Below, one piece after another: positions 27,516 through 41,892 of a DNA stretch of 64,000 bases; position 1 is the stretch's first letter, and each line of letters begins with the position of its first letter. The notes below the pieces were generated by a model. That model ran no database searches, was not told where the DNA came from, and saw only the letters and a list, made by a program, of their open reading frames with translations. Both the position numbers and the translations under genes were made by a program. The stretch comes from Baylisascaris procyonis (Eukaryota > Nematoda > Chromadorea > Rhabditida > Ascarididae): assembly GCA_037389465.1 (NCBI GenBank), contig JAZARR010000214.1:6425001-6489000 (forward strand), written 5' to 3'.

Positions 27516-30500
27516 TCGGACCTGATCGGATCTGATCGGGTCTAATCGGACGAGTCGGTTCGAACCGGATCGATTCGAATCGGGTCGGATCGGATCCAAT
27601 CGGGTCGAATCAGGTCGAATCGGACCACTCGGACGAGTCGAGTCGCATCGGATCGGATCGGGTCGAATCGGATCGAATCGGTTTGAACCGAGTCGAACCG
27701 AATCGTGTCGGATCAGATCCAATCGGGTCCGATCGGGTCGGATCAGATCCAATCGGGTCCGATCGCGTCCGATCAGATCCAATCGGGTCCGATCGGATCG
27801 GATCAGGTCGAATCGGATACCATCGGGTCGGATCGGGTCGAATGGGACGAGTCGGACGAGTCGGGTCGGATCGCATCGGATCGGGTCGAATCGGACCGAA
27901 TCGGTTCGATCTGGATCGAATCGAATCGGGTCGGATCAAATCCAATCGGGTCGAATCGGATCGAATCGGTTTGAACCAAATCGAATCGAATCGGGTCGGA
28001 TCAGATCCAATCGGGTCCGATCGGGTCGGATCAGATCCAATCGGGTTCGATCGGGTCCGATCAGATCCAATGGGGTCGGATCGGGTCGGATCGGATCCAA
28101 TCGGATCGGATCAGGTCGAATCGCATCCCATCGGGTCGGATCGGGTCGAATTGGACGAGTCGGACGAGTCGGGTCGCATCGCATCGGATCGGGTCGAATC
28201 GGACCGAATCGGTTCGATCTGAATCGAACCGAATCGGGACGGATCGCATCGAATCGGGTCGAATCGGACCGAATCGGTTCGATCTGAATAGAATCGAATC
28301 GGGTCGGATCAGATCCAATCAGGTCCGATCGGGTCGGATCGGATCCAATCGGATCGGATCAGGTCGAACCGGACGAGTCGGTTCGAACCGAGTCGAATGA
28401 AATCTGGTCAGATCGGGTCCAATCGGGTCGAATCGGTCCGAATCGGTTTGAACCGAATCGAATCGAATGGGGTCAGATCGGATCCAATCGGGTCCGATCG
28501 GGTCCGATCAGATCCAATCGGGTCCGATCGGGTCGAATCAGATCCAATCGGGTCCGATCGGGTCCGATCAGATCCAATCGGGTCCGATCAGGTCGGATGG
28601 GATCCAATCGGATCGGATCAGGTCGAATCGGATCCCATCGGGTCGGATTGGGTCGAATTGGACGAGTCGGACGAGTCGGGTCGGATCGCATCGGATCGGG
28701 TCGAATCGCACCGAATCGGTTCGATCTGAATCGAATCGAATCGGGACGGATCGCATCGAATCGGGTCGAATCGGACCGAATCGGTTCGATCTGAACAGAA
28801 TCGAATCGGGTCGGATCAGATCCAATCAGGTCCGATCGGGTCGGATCGGATCCAATCGGATCGGATCAGGTCGAAACGGACGAGTCGGTTTGAACCGAAT
28901 CGAATCGAATGGGGTCAGATCGGATCCAATCGGGTCCGATCGGGTCCGATCAGATGCAATCGGGTCGGATCGGGTCGGATCGGATCCAATCGGATCGGAT
29001 CAGGTCGAATCGCATCCCATCGGGTCGGATCGGGTCGAGTTGGACGAGTCGGACGAGTCGGGTCGGATCGCATCGGATCGGGTCGAATCGGACCGAATCG
29101 GTTCGATCTGAATGGAACCGAATCGGGACAGATCGCACCGAATCGGGTCGAATCGGAGGAGTCGGTCCGGATCCGATCGGATCGGGTCGAATCGGACCGA
29201 ATCGGTTCGATCTGAATAGAATGGAATCGGGTCGGATCAGATCCAATCAGGTCCGATCGGGTCGGATCGGATCCAATCGAATCGGATCAGGTCAAACCGG
29301 ACGAGTCGGTTCGAACCGGGTCGAATGGAATCGGGTCAGATCGGGTCCAGTCGGGTCGAATCGGTCCGAATCGGACCACTCGGACGAGTCGAGTCGAATC
29401 GGATCGAATCGGTTTGAACCGAATCGAATCGAATCGGGTCGGATCAGATCCAATCGGGTCCGATCGGATTGGATCGGGTCGGATGGGGTCGAATCGGTTG
29501 GAACCGAATCGAATCGAATAGAATCGAATCGGGTCGGATCAGATCCAATCAGGTCCGATCGGGTCGGATCGGATCCAGTCGAATCGGTTCAGGTCGAACC
29601 GGACGAGTCGGTTCGAACCGAGTCCAATGAAATCTGGTCAGATCGGGTCCAATCGGGTCGAATCGGTCCGAATCGGTTTGAACCGAATCGAATCGAAGGG
29701 GTCAGATCGGATCCAATCGGGTCCGATCGGGTCCGATCAGATCCAATCGGGTCCGATCGGGTCGGATCAGATCAAATCGGGTCCGATCGGGTCCGACCAG
29801 ATCCAATCGGGTCGGATCGGGTCGGATCGGATCCAATCGGATCGGATCAGGTCGAATCGCATCCCATCGGGTCGGATCGGGTCGAGTTGGACGAGTCGGA
29901 CGAGTCGGTCCGGATCCGATCGGATCGGGTCGAATCGGACCGAATCGGTTCGATCTGAATAGAATCGAATCGGGTCGTATCAGATCCAATCAGGTCCGAT
30001 CGGGTCGCATCGGATTCAATCGAATCGGATCAGGTCAAACCGGACGAGTCGGTTCGAACCGGGTCGAATGGAATCGGGTCAGATCGGGTCCAGTCGGGTC
30101 GAATCGGTCCGAATCGGACCACTCGGACGAGTCGAGTCGAATCGGATCGAATCGGTTTGAACCGAATCGAATCGAATCGGGTCCGATCAGATCCAATCGG
30201 GTCCGATCGAATCGATTCGAACCGTATCGAGTCGAATCGGGTGAGAGCGAATCCAATCGGGTCGAATCGGGCCGAATCCGACGAGTCGGACGAGGGGGTC
30301 GGATCGCGTCGGATCGGTAAGAATCGGGTCGGATCGGATCCAATCGGATCGGATCGGGTCGAATCGCACGAGCCGGTTCGGATCGAATCGAATCGGGTCA
30401 GATCGGATCCAGTCGGGTCGAATCGGGTCGGATCGGATCGGATCCAATGGAATCGGGTCGAATCGGTTCGCATCGGATCCCATCGGATCAGATCGGGTCG

Positions 30501-33041
30501 AATCGGACGAGTCCGTTCGGATCGGATCGGGTCGGATCCAATCGGGTCGAATCGGGCCAGATCGGATCCAGTCGGGTCGAATCGGTTCGGATCGGATCCA
30601 ATCGGATCGGATCGGGTCGAATCGGTTCGAAGCAAATCGGGACGAATCGGTTCGATCCTAATCAAATCGAATCGGTTCAGACCGGATGCAATCGTTTCGA
30701 ACCGAGTCGAATCGAATCGGGTCGAATCGGACTAGTCGGTTCGGGTCGGATCGGACGAGTCGAATCGGATCGAATCGGTTCGAACCTAATCGAATCGAAT
30801 CGGGTCTGATCGGATCCAGTCGGGTCGACTCGGGTCTAATCGGACGAGCCGGTTCGGATCGGATCTGATCGGGTCGAACCGGATAGAATCGAATCGGGTC
30901 GGATCAGATCCAATCGGGTCCGATCGGGTCGGATCGGATCCAATCGGATCGGATCAGGTCGAATCGGTTCGAACCGAATCGGGCCGAATCGGGTCGGATC
31001 GGATCCAATCGGGTCGAACCGGGTCTAATCGGACGAGCCGGTTCGGATCGGATCTGATCGGGTCGAACCGGATAGAATCGAATCGGGTCTGATCGGATCC
31101 AGTCGGGTCGGATCGCATCGGATCGGCTCGAACCGAGTCGAATCGAATCGGGTCGGATCAGATCCAATCGGGTCCGATCGGGTCCGATCAGATCCAATCG
31201 GGTCCGATCGAATCGGCCCGGATCGAATCCAATCGAATCGGGTCAGATCGGATTCCGTCGGGTCGGATCGTTTAGAATCGGACGAGTCGGACGAGGGGTC
31301 GGATCGCGTCGGATGGGGAGGAATCGGGTCGGATCGGATCCAATCGGATCGGATCGAATCGGTTCGAACCGAATCGAATCGAATCGGTTCAGATCGGATG
31401 CAATCGGGTCGAAAGGGGTCGAATCGGACGAGTCGGACGAGTCGGGTCGGACCGCATCGCATCGGGTCGAATCGGAAAGAATCGGTTGGATCTGAATCGA
31501 ATCGAATCGGGTCTGATCGGATGCAATCGGGTCGAAAGGGGTCGAATCGGACGAGTCGGACGAGTCGGGTCGGATCGCATCGCATCGGGTCAAATCGGAA
31601 AGAATCGGTTGGATCTGAATCGAATCGAATCGGGTCTGATCGGATCCAATCGGGTCGAATCGGGTCGGATCGGATCCAATCGGGTCAAATGGGTCGAGTT
31701 GGACGAGTCGGACGAGTCGGGTCGAATCTGATCGGATCGGCTCGAACCGAATCGAATCGAATCGGGTCGGATCAGATCCAATCGGGTCCGATCGGGTCGG
31801 ATCGGATCCAATCGGATCGGACCAGGTCGATCCGGACGAGTCGGTTCGAACCGAGTCGAATCGAATCGGGTCAGATCGGGTCCAATCGGGTCGAATCGGT
31901 CCGAATCGGACCACTCGGACGAGTCGAACCGAATCGAATCGAACCGGGTCCGATCAGATCCCATCGAGTCCGATCGAATCGGCTCGGATCGAATCCAATC
32001 GAATCGGGTCAGATCGGATCCCGTCGGGTCGGATCGTTTAGAATCGGACGAGTCGGACGAGGGGGTCGGATCGCGTCGAATCGGGAGGAATCGGGTCGGA
32101 TCGCATCCAATCGGATTGGATCGGGTCGTATCGGATCGGATCCAATCGGTTCGAACCGAGTCGAATCAAATAGGGTCGAATCGGACGAGTCGGTTCGGAT
32201 TGGACCGGATCGGGTCGAATCGGATCGAATCGGTTCGAACCGAATCGGGTCGAGTCGGGTCGGATCGGATCCAATCGGATCGGATCGGGTCCAATCGGAT
32301 CGGATCAGGTCGAGTCGGATTCCATCGGGTCGGATCGGGTCGAATTGGACGAGTCGGACGAGTCGGGTCGGATCGCATCGGATCGGGTCGAATCGGACCG
32401 AATCGTTTCGATCTGAATCGAATCGAATCGGGACGGATCGCATCGAATCGGGTCGAGTCGGACGAGTCGGTCCGGATCGTATGGGATCGGGTCGAATCGG
32501 ACGGAATCGGTTCGATCTGAATAGAGTCGAATCGGGTCGGATCGGATCCAATCGGGTCGAATCGGGTGTAATGGGACGAGTCGGTTCGGATCGGACGTGA
32601 TCCGGTCGAATCGGATAGAATCTAATCGGGTCAGATCGGATCCAATCGGGTCGGACCAGGTCGAATCGGACGAGTCCGTTCGGATCGGGTCGGATCGGAT
32701 CCAATCGGGTCGAATCGGTGTAATCGGACGAGTCGGTTCGGATCGGATGTGATCGGGTCGAATCGGATAGAATCGAATCGGGTCAGATCGGATCCAATCG
32801 GGTAGAATGGGTCGAATTGGACGAGTCGGACGAGTCGGGTCGAATCGGATCGAATCGGCTCGAACCGAATCGGGCCGAATCGGGTCGAATCGGACGAGTC
32901 GGTTCCTAGTGGACCGGATCGGGTCGAATCGGATCGAATCGGTTCGAACCGAATCGGGTCAGGTAAAATCGGATCGAATCGGTTCGAACCGAATCGGGCC
33001 GAATCGGGTCGAATCGGACGAGTCGGTTCGGAGTGGACCGG

Positions 33042-33120
33042 ATCGGGTCGAATGGGATCGAATCGGTTCGAACCGAATGGAATCGAATCGGTTCAGATCG
33101 GATGCAATCGGGTCGAATGG
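33042..33120 (+). repeat. 65-bp indel flanked by a 14-bp direct repeat
   Basis: ATCGGGTCGAATGG occurs at 33042-33055 and again at 33107-33120. Copy A has a single occurrence (about 13912-13925), so one repeat plus the intervening sequence, 65 bp or 13 pentamers, is missing there. This is the normal signature of slippage or recombination between short direct repeats; whether A lost or B gained it cannot be told here. Confidence 0.88.
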
Positions 33121-36100
33121 TGTCGAATCGGACGAGTCGGTTCGGATCGGATCGGATCGGCTCGAATCGGACCGAATCGGTTGGATCTGAATCGCATCGA
33201 ATCGGGTCTCATCGGATCTAGTCGGGTCGAATGGGTCGAACTGGACGAGTCGGACGAGTCGGGTCGAATCGGATCGGATCGGCTCGAACCGAATCGAATC
33301 GAACCGGGTCGGATCAGGTCCAATCGGGTCCGATCGGGTCGGATCAGATCCAATCGGGTCCGGTCGGGTCCGATCAGATCCAATCGGGTCCGATCATGTC
33401 GGATCGGATCCGATCGGATCGGATCAGGTCGAATCGGATCCCATCGGGTCAAATCGGGTCGAGTTGGACGAGTCGGACGAGTCGGGTCGGATCGCATCGG
33501 ATTGGGTCGAATCGGACCGAATCGTTTCGATCTGAATCGAATCGAATCGGGACGGATCGGATCCAATCGGGTCGAGTCGGGTGTAATCGGACGAGTCGGT
33601 CCGGATCGTATCGGATCGGGTCGAATCGGACGGAATCGGTTCGATCTGAATAGAATCGAATCGGGTCGGGTCGGATCCAGTCGGGTCGAATGAATCGGTC
33701 TAATCGGACGAGTCGGTTCGGATCGGATCGGATCGGGTCGAATCGGATCGAATCGGTTCGAACCGAATTGGGCTGAATCGGATCGGATCGGACCCAATCG
33801 GGTCGAACCGGGTATAATCGGACGAGTCGGTTCGGATCGGATCGGATCGGGTCGTATCGGATCGGATCCAATCGGTTCGAACCGTGTCGAATCAAATCGG
33901 GTCAGATCGGGTCCAATCGGGTCGAATCGGTTCGGATCGGATCCAATCGGATCGGATCGGGTCGAATCGGACGAGTCCTTTCGAATCGGATCGGATCGGG
34001 TAAAATCGGATCGAATCGGTTCGAACCGAATCGGGCCGAATCGGGTCGAATCGGACGAGTCGGTCCGGATCGTATGGGATCGGGTCGAATCGGACGGAAT
34101 CGGTTCGATCTGAATAGAATCGAATCGGGTCGGATCGGATCCAATCGGGTCGAATCGGACGAGTCGGTTCGGATCGGATCCAATCGGGTCGAACGGGTCG
34201 AATTGGACGAGTCGGACGAGTCGGGTCGAATCGGATCGGATCGGCTCGAACCGAATCGAATCGAATCGGGTCGGATCAGATCCAATCGGGTCCGATCGGG
34301 TGGGATCAGATCCAATCGGGTCCGATCGGGTCCGATCAGATCCAATCGGGTCCGACCATGTCGGATCGGATCCGATCGGTTCGGATCAGGTCGAATCGGA
34401 TCCGATCGGGTCGGATCTGGTCAAATTGGACGAGTCGGACGAGTCGGGTCGGATCGCATCGGATTGGGTCGAATCGGACCGAATCGTTTCGATCTGAATC
34501 GAATCGAATCGGGACGGATCGCATCGAATCGCGTCGAATCGGACGAGTCGGTCCGGATCGTATCGGATCGGGTCGAATCGGACGGAATCGGTTCGATCTG
34601 AACAGAATCGAATCGGGTCGGATCGGATCCAATCGGGTCGAGTCGGGTGTAATCGGACGAGTCGGTTCGGATCGGATGTGATCGGGTCGAATCGGATAGA
34701 ATCGAATCGGGTCATATCGGATCCAATCGCGTCGGACCAGGTCGAATCGGACGAGTCGGTTCGGATCGGATGTGATCGGCTCGAACCGAATGGAATCGAA
34801 TCGGTTCGGATCGGTTCCAATCGGGTCGATTCGGGTCGAGTCGGAGGAGTCGGACGAGTCGGGTCGGATCGCATCGGATCGGGTCAAATCGGACCGAATC
34901 TCTTCGATCCGAATCGAGTCGAATCGGATCGAACCGAATCGGGTCGAATCGAGTCGGATGGGATCCAATCGGATGGGATCAGGTCGAATCGGACGAGTCG
35001 GTTTGAACCGAATCGAATCGAGCCTGGTCAGATCGGATCCAGTCTAGTCGAATGTGGTCGAATCGGGTCGAATCGGACGAGTCGGACGAGTCGGTTCGGA
35101 TCGCATCGGGTCGGGTCTAATCGGACGAGTCGGTTCGGATCGGATCTGATCGGGTCGAATCGGATCGAATCGGTTCGATCTGAGTCGAGTCGAATCGGTT
35201 CGAACCGAATCGAATCGAATCCGGTCAGATCGGGTCCAGTCGGGTCGAATGGTTTCGTATCGGACGATTCGGACGAGTCAAGTCGGATTGGATCGGATCG
35301 GGTCGAAACGGATCGGATCGGCCCGAACCGAATCGAATCGAATCGGGTCGCATCGGATCGAATCGGTTCGAACCGAACCGAATCGAATCGAATCGAATCG
35401 GTTCCAATCGGATCGGATCGGGTCAAATCGGACCGAACCGGTTCGATCTGAATCGAATCGAATCGGGTCGGATCGAATCCAATCGGATCGAATCGTTTCG
35501 GATCGGATCTGATCGGGTCGAATCGGATCGAATCGGTTCGAACCGAATCGAATCGAATCGGGTCAGACCGGTTACAATCGGGTCGAATAGGGTCGAATCG
35601 GACGAGTCGGACGAGTCGGGACGGTTCGCATCGAATCGCGTCGAATCGGACGGAATCGGTTCGATCTGAATAGAATCGAATCGGGTCGGATCGGATCCAA
35701 TCGGGTCGAGTCGGGTGTAATCGGACGAGTCGTTTCGGATCGGACGTGATCGGGTCGAAGCGGATAGAATCGAATCGGGTCAGATCGGATCCAATCGGGT
35801 CGGACCAGGTCGAATCGGACGAGTCGGTCCGGATCGTATCGGATCGGGTCGAATCGGACGGAATCGGTTCGATCTGAATAGAATCGAATCGGGTCGGGTC
35901 GGATCCATTCGGGTCGAATGAATCGGTCTAATCGGACGAGTCGGTTCGGATCGGATCGGATCGGGTCGAATCGGATCGAATCGGTTCGAACCAAATTGGG
36001 CCGAATCGGATCGGATCGGATCCAATCGGGTCGAACCGGGTATAATCGAACGAGTCGGTTCGGATCGGATCGGATCGGGTCGTATCGGATCGGATCCAAT

Positions 36101-39100
36101 CGGTTCGAACCGAGTCGAATCAAATCGGGTCAGATCGGGTCCAATCGGGTCGAATAGGTTCGGATCGGATCCAATCGGACCGGATCGGATCGGTTCGAAT
36201 CGGATCGAATCGGTTCCAACCGAATCGGGCCGAATCGGGTCGGATCGGATCCAATCGGGTCGAACCGGGTATAATCGGACGAGTCGGTTCGTATCGGATC
36301 GGATCCAATCGGTTCGAACCGAGTCGAATCAAATAGGGTCGAATCCGACGAGTCGGTTCGGAGTGGACCGGATCGGGTCGAATCGGACGGAATCGGTTCG
36401 ATCTGAATAGAATCAAATCGGGTCGGGTCGAATCCAGTCGGGTCGAATGAATCGGTCTAATCGGACGAGTCGGTTCGGATCGGATCGGATCGGGTCGAAT
36501 CGGGTCGAACCGGGTATAATCGGACGAGTCGGTTCGGATCGGATCGGATCGGGTCGTATCGGGTCGGATCCAATCGGTTCGAACCGAGTCGAATCAAATC
36601 GGGTCAGATCGGGTCCAATCGGGTCGAATCGGTTCGGATCGGATCCAATCGGATCGGATCGGATCGGTTCGAATCGGATCGAATCGGTTCCAACCGAATC
36701 GGGCCGAATCGGGTCGGATCGGATCCAATCGGATCGGATCGGGTCGAATCGGACGAGTCCTTTCGAATCGGATCGGATCGGGTAAAATCGGATCGAATCG
36801 GTTCGAACCGAATCGGGCCGAATCGGGTCGAATCGGACGGAATCGGTTCGATCTGAATAGAATCGAATCGGGTCGGATCGGATCCAATCGGGTCGAATCG
36901 GACGAGTCGGTTCGGACCGGATCCAATCGGGTCGAATGGGTCGAATTGGACGAGTCGGACGAGTCGGGTCGAATCGGATCGGATCGGCTCGAACCGAATC
37001 GAATCGAATCGGGTCGGATCAGATCCAATCGGGTCCGATCGGGTGGGATCAGATCCAATCGGGTCCGATCGGGTCCGATCAGATCCAATCGGGTCCGATC
37101 ATGTCGGATCGGATCCGATCGGATCGGATCAGGTCGAATCGGATCCGATCGGGTCGGATCGGGTCAAATTGGACGAGTCGGACGAGTCGGGTCGGATCGC
37201 ATCGGATTGGGTCGAATCGGACCGAATCGTTTCGATCTGAATCGAATCGAATCGGGACGGATCGCATCGAATCGCGTCGAATCAGACGAGTCGGTCCGGA
37301 TCGTATCGGATCGGGTCGAATCGGACGGAATCGGTTCGATCTGAACAGAATCGAATCGGGTCGGATCGGATCCAATCGGGTCGGACCAGGTCGAATCGGA
37401 CGAGTCGGTTCGGATCGGATGTGATCGGCTCGAACCGGATAGAATCGAATCGGGTCATATCGGATCCAATCGCGTCGGACCAGGTCGAATCGGACGAGTC
37501 GGTTCGGATCGGATGTGATCGGCTCGAACCGAATCGAATCGAATCGGGTGAGATCGGTTTCAATCGGGTCCGATCGGGTCGGATCGGTTCCAATGGGATC
37601 GGATCAGGTCGAATCGGACGAGTCGGTTCGAACCGGATCGATTCGAATCGGGTCAGATCGGATACAGTCGGGTCGAATGGGGTCGTATCGGACGATTGGG
37701 ACGAATCAAGTCGGATCGGATCGGATCGGCCCGAACCGAATGGAATCGAATCGGTTCGGATCGGTTCCAATCGGGTCGATTCGGGTCGAGTCGGAGGAGT
37801 CGGACGAGTCGGGTCGGATCGCATCGGATCGGGTCAAATCGGACCGAATCTCTTCGATCCGAATCGAATCGAATCGGATCGAACCGAATCGGGTCGAATC
37901 GAGTCGGATCGGATCCAATCGGGTCGAACCGGGTATAATCGGACGAGTCGGTTCGGATCGGATCGGATCGGGTCGTATCGGATCGGATCCAATCGGTTCG
38001 AACCGAGTCGAATCAAATAGGGTCGAATCGGACGAGTCGGTTCGGAGTGGACCGGATCGGGTCGAATCGGATCGAATCGCTTCGAACCGAATCGGGTCGA
38101 ATCGGGTCGGATCGGATCCAATCGGATCGGATCGGGTCGAATCGGGTCGAATCGGACGAGTCGGTTCGGAGTGGACCGGATCGGGTCGAATGGGATCGAA
38201 TCGGTTCGAACCGAATGGAATCGAATCGGTTCAGATCGGATGCAATCGGGTCGAATAGTGTGGAATCGGACGAGTCGGACGAGTCGGGTCGGATCGCATC
38301 GCATCGGGTCGAATCGGACGAGTCGGTTCGGATCGGATCGGATCGGCTCGAATCGGGTCGAATGGGTCGAACTGGGCGAGTCGGACGAGTCGGGTCGAAT
38401 CGGATCGGATCGGCTCGAACCGAATCGAATCGAACCGGGTCGGATCAGGTCCAATCGGGTCCGATCGGGTCGGATCAGATCCAATCGGGTCCGATCGGGT
38501 CCGATCAGATCCAATCGGGTCCGACAATGTCGAATCGGATCCCATCGGGTCGGATCGGGTCGAGTTGGACGAGTCGGACGAGTCGGGTCGGATCGCATCG
38601 GATTGGGTCGAATCGGACGGAATCGTTTCGATCTGAATCGAATCGAATCGGGACGGTTCGCATCGAATCGCGTCGAATCGGACGGAATCGGTTCGATCTG
38701 AATAGAATCGAATCGGGTCGGATCGGATCCAATGGGGTCGAGTCGGGTATAATCGGACGAGTCGGTTCGGATCGGATCGGATCGGGTCGTATCGGATCGA
38801 ATCCAATCGGTTCGAACCGAGTCGAATCAAATCGGGTCAGATCGGGTCCAATCGGGTCGAATCGGTTCGGATCGGATCCAATCGGATCGGATCGGATCGG
38901 TTCGAATCGGATCGAATCGGTTCCAACCGAATCGGGCCGAATCGGGTCGGATCGGATCCAATCGGGTCGAACCGGGTATAATCGGACGAGTCGGTTCGGA
39001 TCGGATCGGATCGGGTCGTATCGGATCGGATCCAATCGGTTCGAACCGAGTCGAATCAAATAGGGTCGAATCGGACGAGTCCGTTCGGATTGGACCGGAT

Positions 39101-40580
39101 CGGGTCGAATCGGATCGAATCGGTTCGAACCGAATCGGGTCGAATCGGGTCGGATCGGTTCCAATCGGATCGGATCGGGTCCAATCGGATCGGATCAGGT
39201 CGAATCGGATTCCATCGGGTCGGATCCGGTCGAATTGGACGAGTCGGACGAGTCGGTCCGGATCGTATCGGATCGGGTCGAATCGGACGGAATCGGTTCG
39301 ATCTGAATAGAATCGAATCGGGTCGGATCGGATCCAGTCGGGTCGAATCGGATCGGATCGGCTCGAACCGAATCGAATCGAATCGGGTCGGATCAGATCC
39401 AATCGGGTCCGATCGGGTCGGATCGGATCCAATGGGATCGGATCAGGTCGAATCGGATCCCATCGGGTCGGATCGGGTCGAGTTGGACGAGTCGGACGAG
39501 TCGGGTCGGATCGCATCGGGTCGGGTCCAATCGGACCGAATCGGTTCGATCCGAATGAAACCGAATCGGGACGGATCGCATCGAATCGGGTCGAATCGGA
39601 CGAGTCGGTCCGGATCGTATCGGATCGGGTCGAATCGGACGGAATCGGTTCGATCTGAATAGAATCGAATCGGGTCGGATCGGATCCAATGGGGTCGAGT
39701 CGGGTGTAATCGGACGAGTCGGTTCGGATCGGATGTGATCGGGTCGAATCGGATAGAATCGAATCGGGTCAGATCGGGTCCAATCGGGTCGAATCGGTTC
39801 GGATCGGATCCAATCGGTTCCAACCGAATCGGGCCGAATCGGGTCGGATCGGATCCAATCGGGTCGGACCAGGTCGAATCGGGCGAGTCGGTCCGGATCG
39901 TATCGGATCGGGTCGAATCGGACGGAATCGGTTCGATCTGAATAGAATCGAATCGGGTCGGGTCGGATCCAGTCGGGTCGAATGAATCGGTGTAATCGGA
40001 CGAGTCGGTTCGGATCGAATCGGATCGGGTCGAATCGGATCGAATCGGTTCGAACCGAATTGGGCCGAATCGGATCGGATCGGATCCAATCGGGTCGAAC
40101 CGGGTATAATCGGACGAGTCGGTTCGGATCGGATCGGATCCAATCGGTTCGAACCGAGTCGAATCAAATCGGGTCAGATCGGGTCCAATCGGGTCGAATC
40201 GGTTCGGATCGGATCCAATCGGATCGGATCGGATCGGTTCGAATCGGATCGAATCGGTTCCAACCGAATCGGGCCGAATCGGGTCGGATCGGATCCAATC
40301 GGGTCGAACCGAGTCGAATCAAATAGGGTCGAATCGGACGAGTCCGTTCGGATCGTATCGGATCGGGTCGAATCGGACGGAATCGGTTCGATCTGAATAG
40401 AATCGAATCGGGTCGGATCGGATCCAATCGGGTCGAATCGGTGTCGAATCGGACGAGTCGGACGAGTCGGGTCGGATCGCATCGCATCGGGTCGAATCGG
40501 ACGAGTCGGTTGGATCTGAATCGCATCGAATCGGGTCTCATCGGATCCAGTCGGGTCGAATCGGGTCGGATCGGATCCAA

Positions 40581-41222
40581 TTGGGTCGAATCGGACCGAA
40601 TCGTTTCGATCTGAATCGAATCGAATCGGGACGGATCGCATCGAATCGCGTCGAATCGGACGAGTCGGTCCGGATCGTATCGGATCGGGTCGAATCGGAC
40701 GGAATCGGTTCGATCTGAACAGAATCGAATCGGGTCGGATCGGATCCAATCGGGTCGAGTCGGGTGTAATCGGACGAGTCGGTTCGGATCGGATGTGATC
40801 GGGTCGAATCGGATAGAATCGAATCGGGTCATATCGGATCCAATCGGGTCGGACCAGGTCGAATCGGACGAGTCGGTCAGGATCGTATCGGATCGGGTCG
40901 AATCGGACGGAATCGGTTCGATCTGAATAGAATAGGATCGGTTCGGCTCGAACCGAATCGAATCGAATCGGGTGAGATCGGTTTCAATCGGGTCCGATCG
41001 GGTCGGATCGGTTCCAATGGGATCGGATCAGGTCGAATCGGACGAGTCGGTTCGAACCGGATCGATTCGAATCGGGTCAGATCGGATCCAGTCGGGTCGA
41101 ATGGGGTCGTATCGGACGATTGGGACGAATCAAGTCGGATCGGATCGGATCGGCCCGAACCGAATGCAATCGAATCGGTTCGGATCGGTTCCAATCGGGT
41201 CGATTCGGGTCGAGTCGGACGA
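40581..41222 (+). repeat. Repeated segment, partner 43687-44328
   Basis: Matches 43687-44328 at a constant offset of 3106, with a few substitutions (for example AATCGGGTCGG against AATCGCGTCGG near 40845). It contains the distinctive GAATAGGATCGGTTCGGC junction at about 40931. Both ends diverge sharply into other array sequence. Confidence 0.82.
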
Positions 41223-41892
41223 GTCGGGTCGGATCGCATCGGATCGGGTCCAATCGGACCGAATCGGTTCGATCTGAATCAAATCGAATCGGGACGGATC
41301 GCATCGAATCGGGTCGAATCGGACGAGTCGGTCCGGATCGTATCGGATCGGTTCGAATCGGACGGAATCGGTTCGATCTGAATAGAATCGAATCGGGTCG
41401 GATCGGATCCAATCGGGTCGAATGGGTCGAATTGGACGAGTCGGACGAGTCGGGTCGAATCGGTTCGGATCGGGTCGGATCGGATCGAATCGGTTCGAAC
41501 CGAATCGGGCCGAATCGGGTCGAATCGGACGAGTCGGTTCGGAGTGGACCGGATCGGGTCGAATCGGATCGAATCGGTTCGAACCGAATCGGGTCGAATC
41601 GGGTCGGATCGGATCCAATCGGATCGGATTGGGTCGAATCGGACGAGTCCGTTCGAATCGGATCGGATCGGGTAAAATCGGATCGAATCGGTTCGAACCG
41701 AATCGGGCCGAATCGGTTCAGATCGGATGCAATCGGGTCGAATGGTGTCGAATCGGACGAGTCGGACGAGTCGGGTCGGATCGCATCGCATCGGCTCGAA
41801 TCGGACCGAATCGGTTGGACCTGAATCGCATCGAATCGGGTTTCATCGGATCCAGTCGGGTCGAATCGGGTCGGATCGGATCCAATCGGGTC
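41214..41892 (+). repeat. Repeated segment, partner 46861-47539
   Basis: Matches 46861-47539 at a constant offset of 5647. Markers include GATCTGAATCAAATCG, TTGGACCTGAATCGC and GGGTTTCATCGGATCC. It adjoins the right end of the 40581 segment, so segments with different partners lie side by side. Confidence 0.82.

Larger units (their letters stand above)
20453..35959 (+). repeat. Copy B of the 16-kb segmental duplication
   Basis: Near-identical to 1-16764. Compared with A it lacks 1323 bp (one tandem unit, junction inside the inverted block at 26555-26880), has five rather than four G at 30294-30298, and has an extra 65 bp near 33056-33120. Private or differing bases that I saw include 21228 (C), 22672 (C), 22704 (G), 24462 (A), ACATGATTCGG at about 26699 and 35745 (C). 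The very low divergence implies a recent duplication, active homogenisation, or an assembly artefact. Confidence 0.92.
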
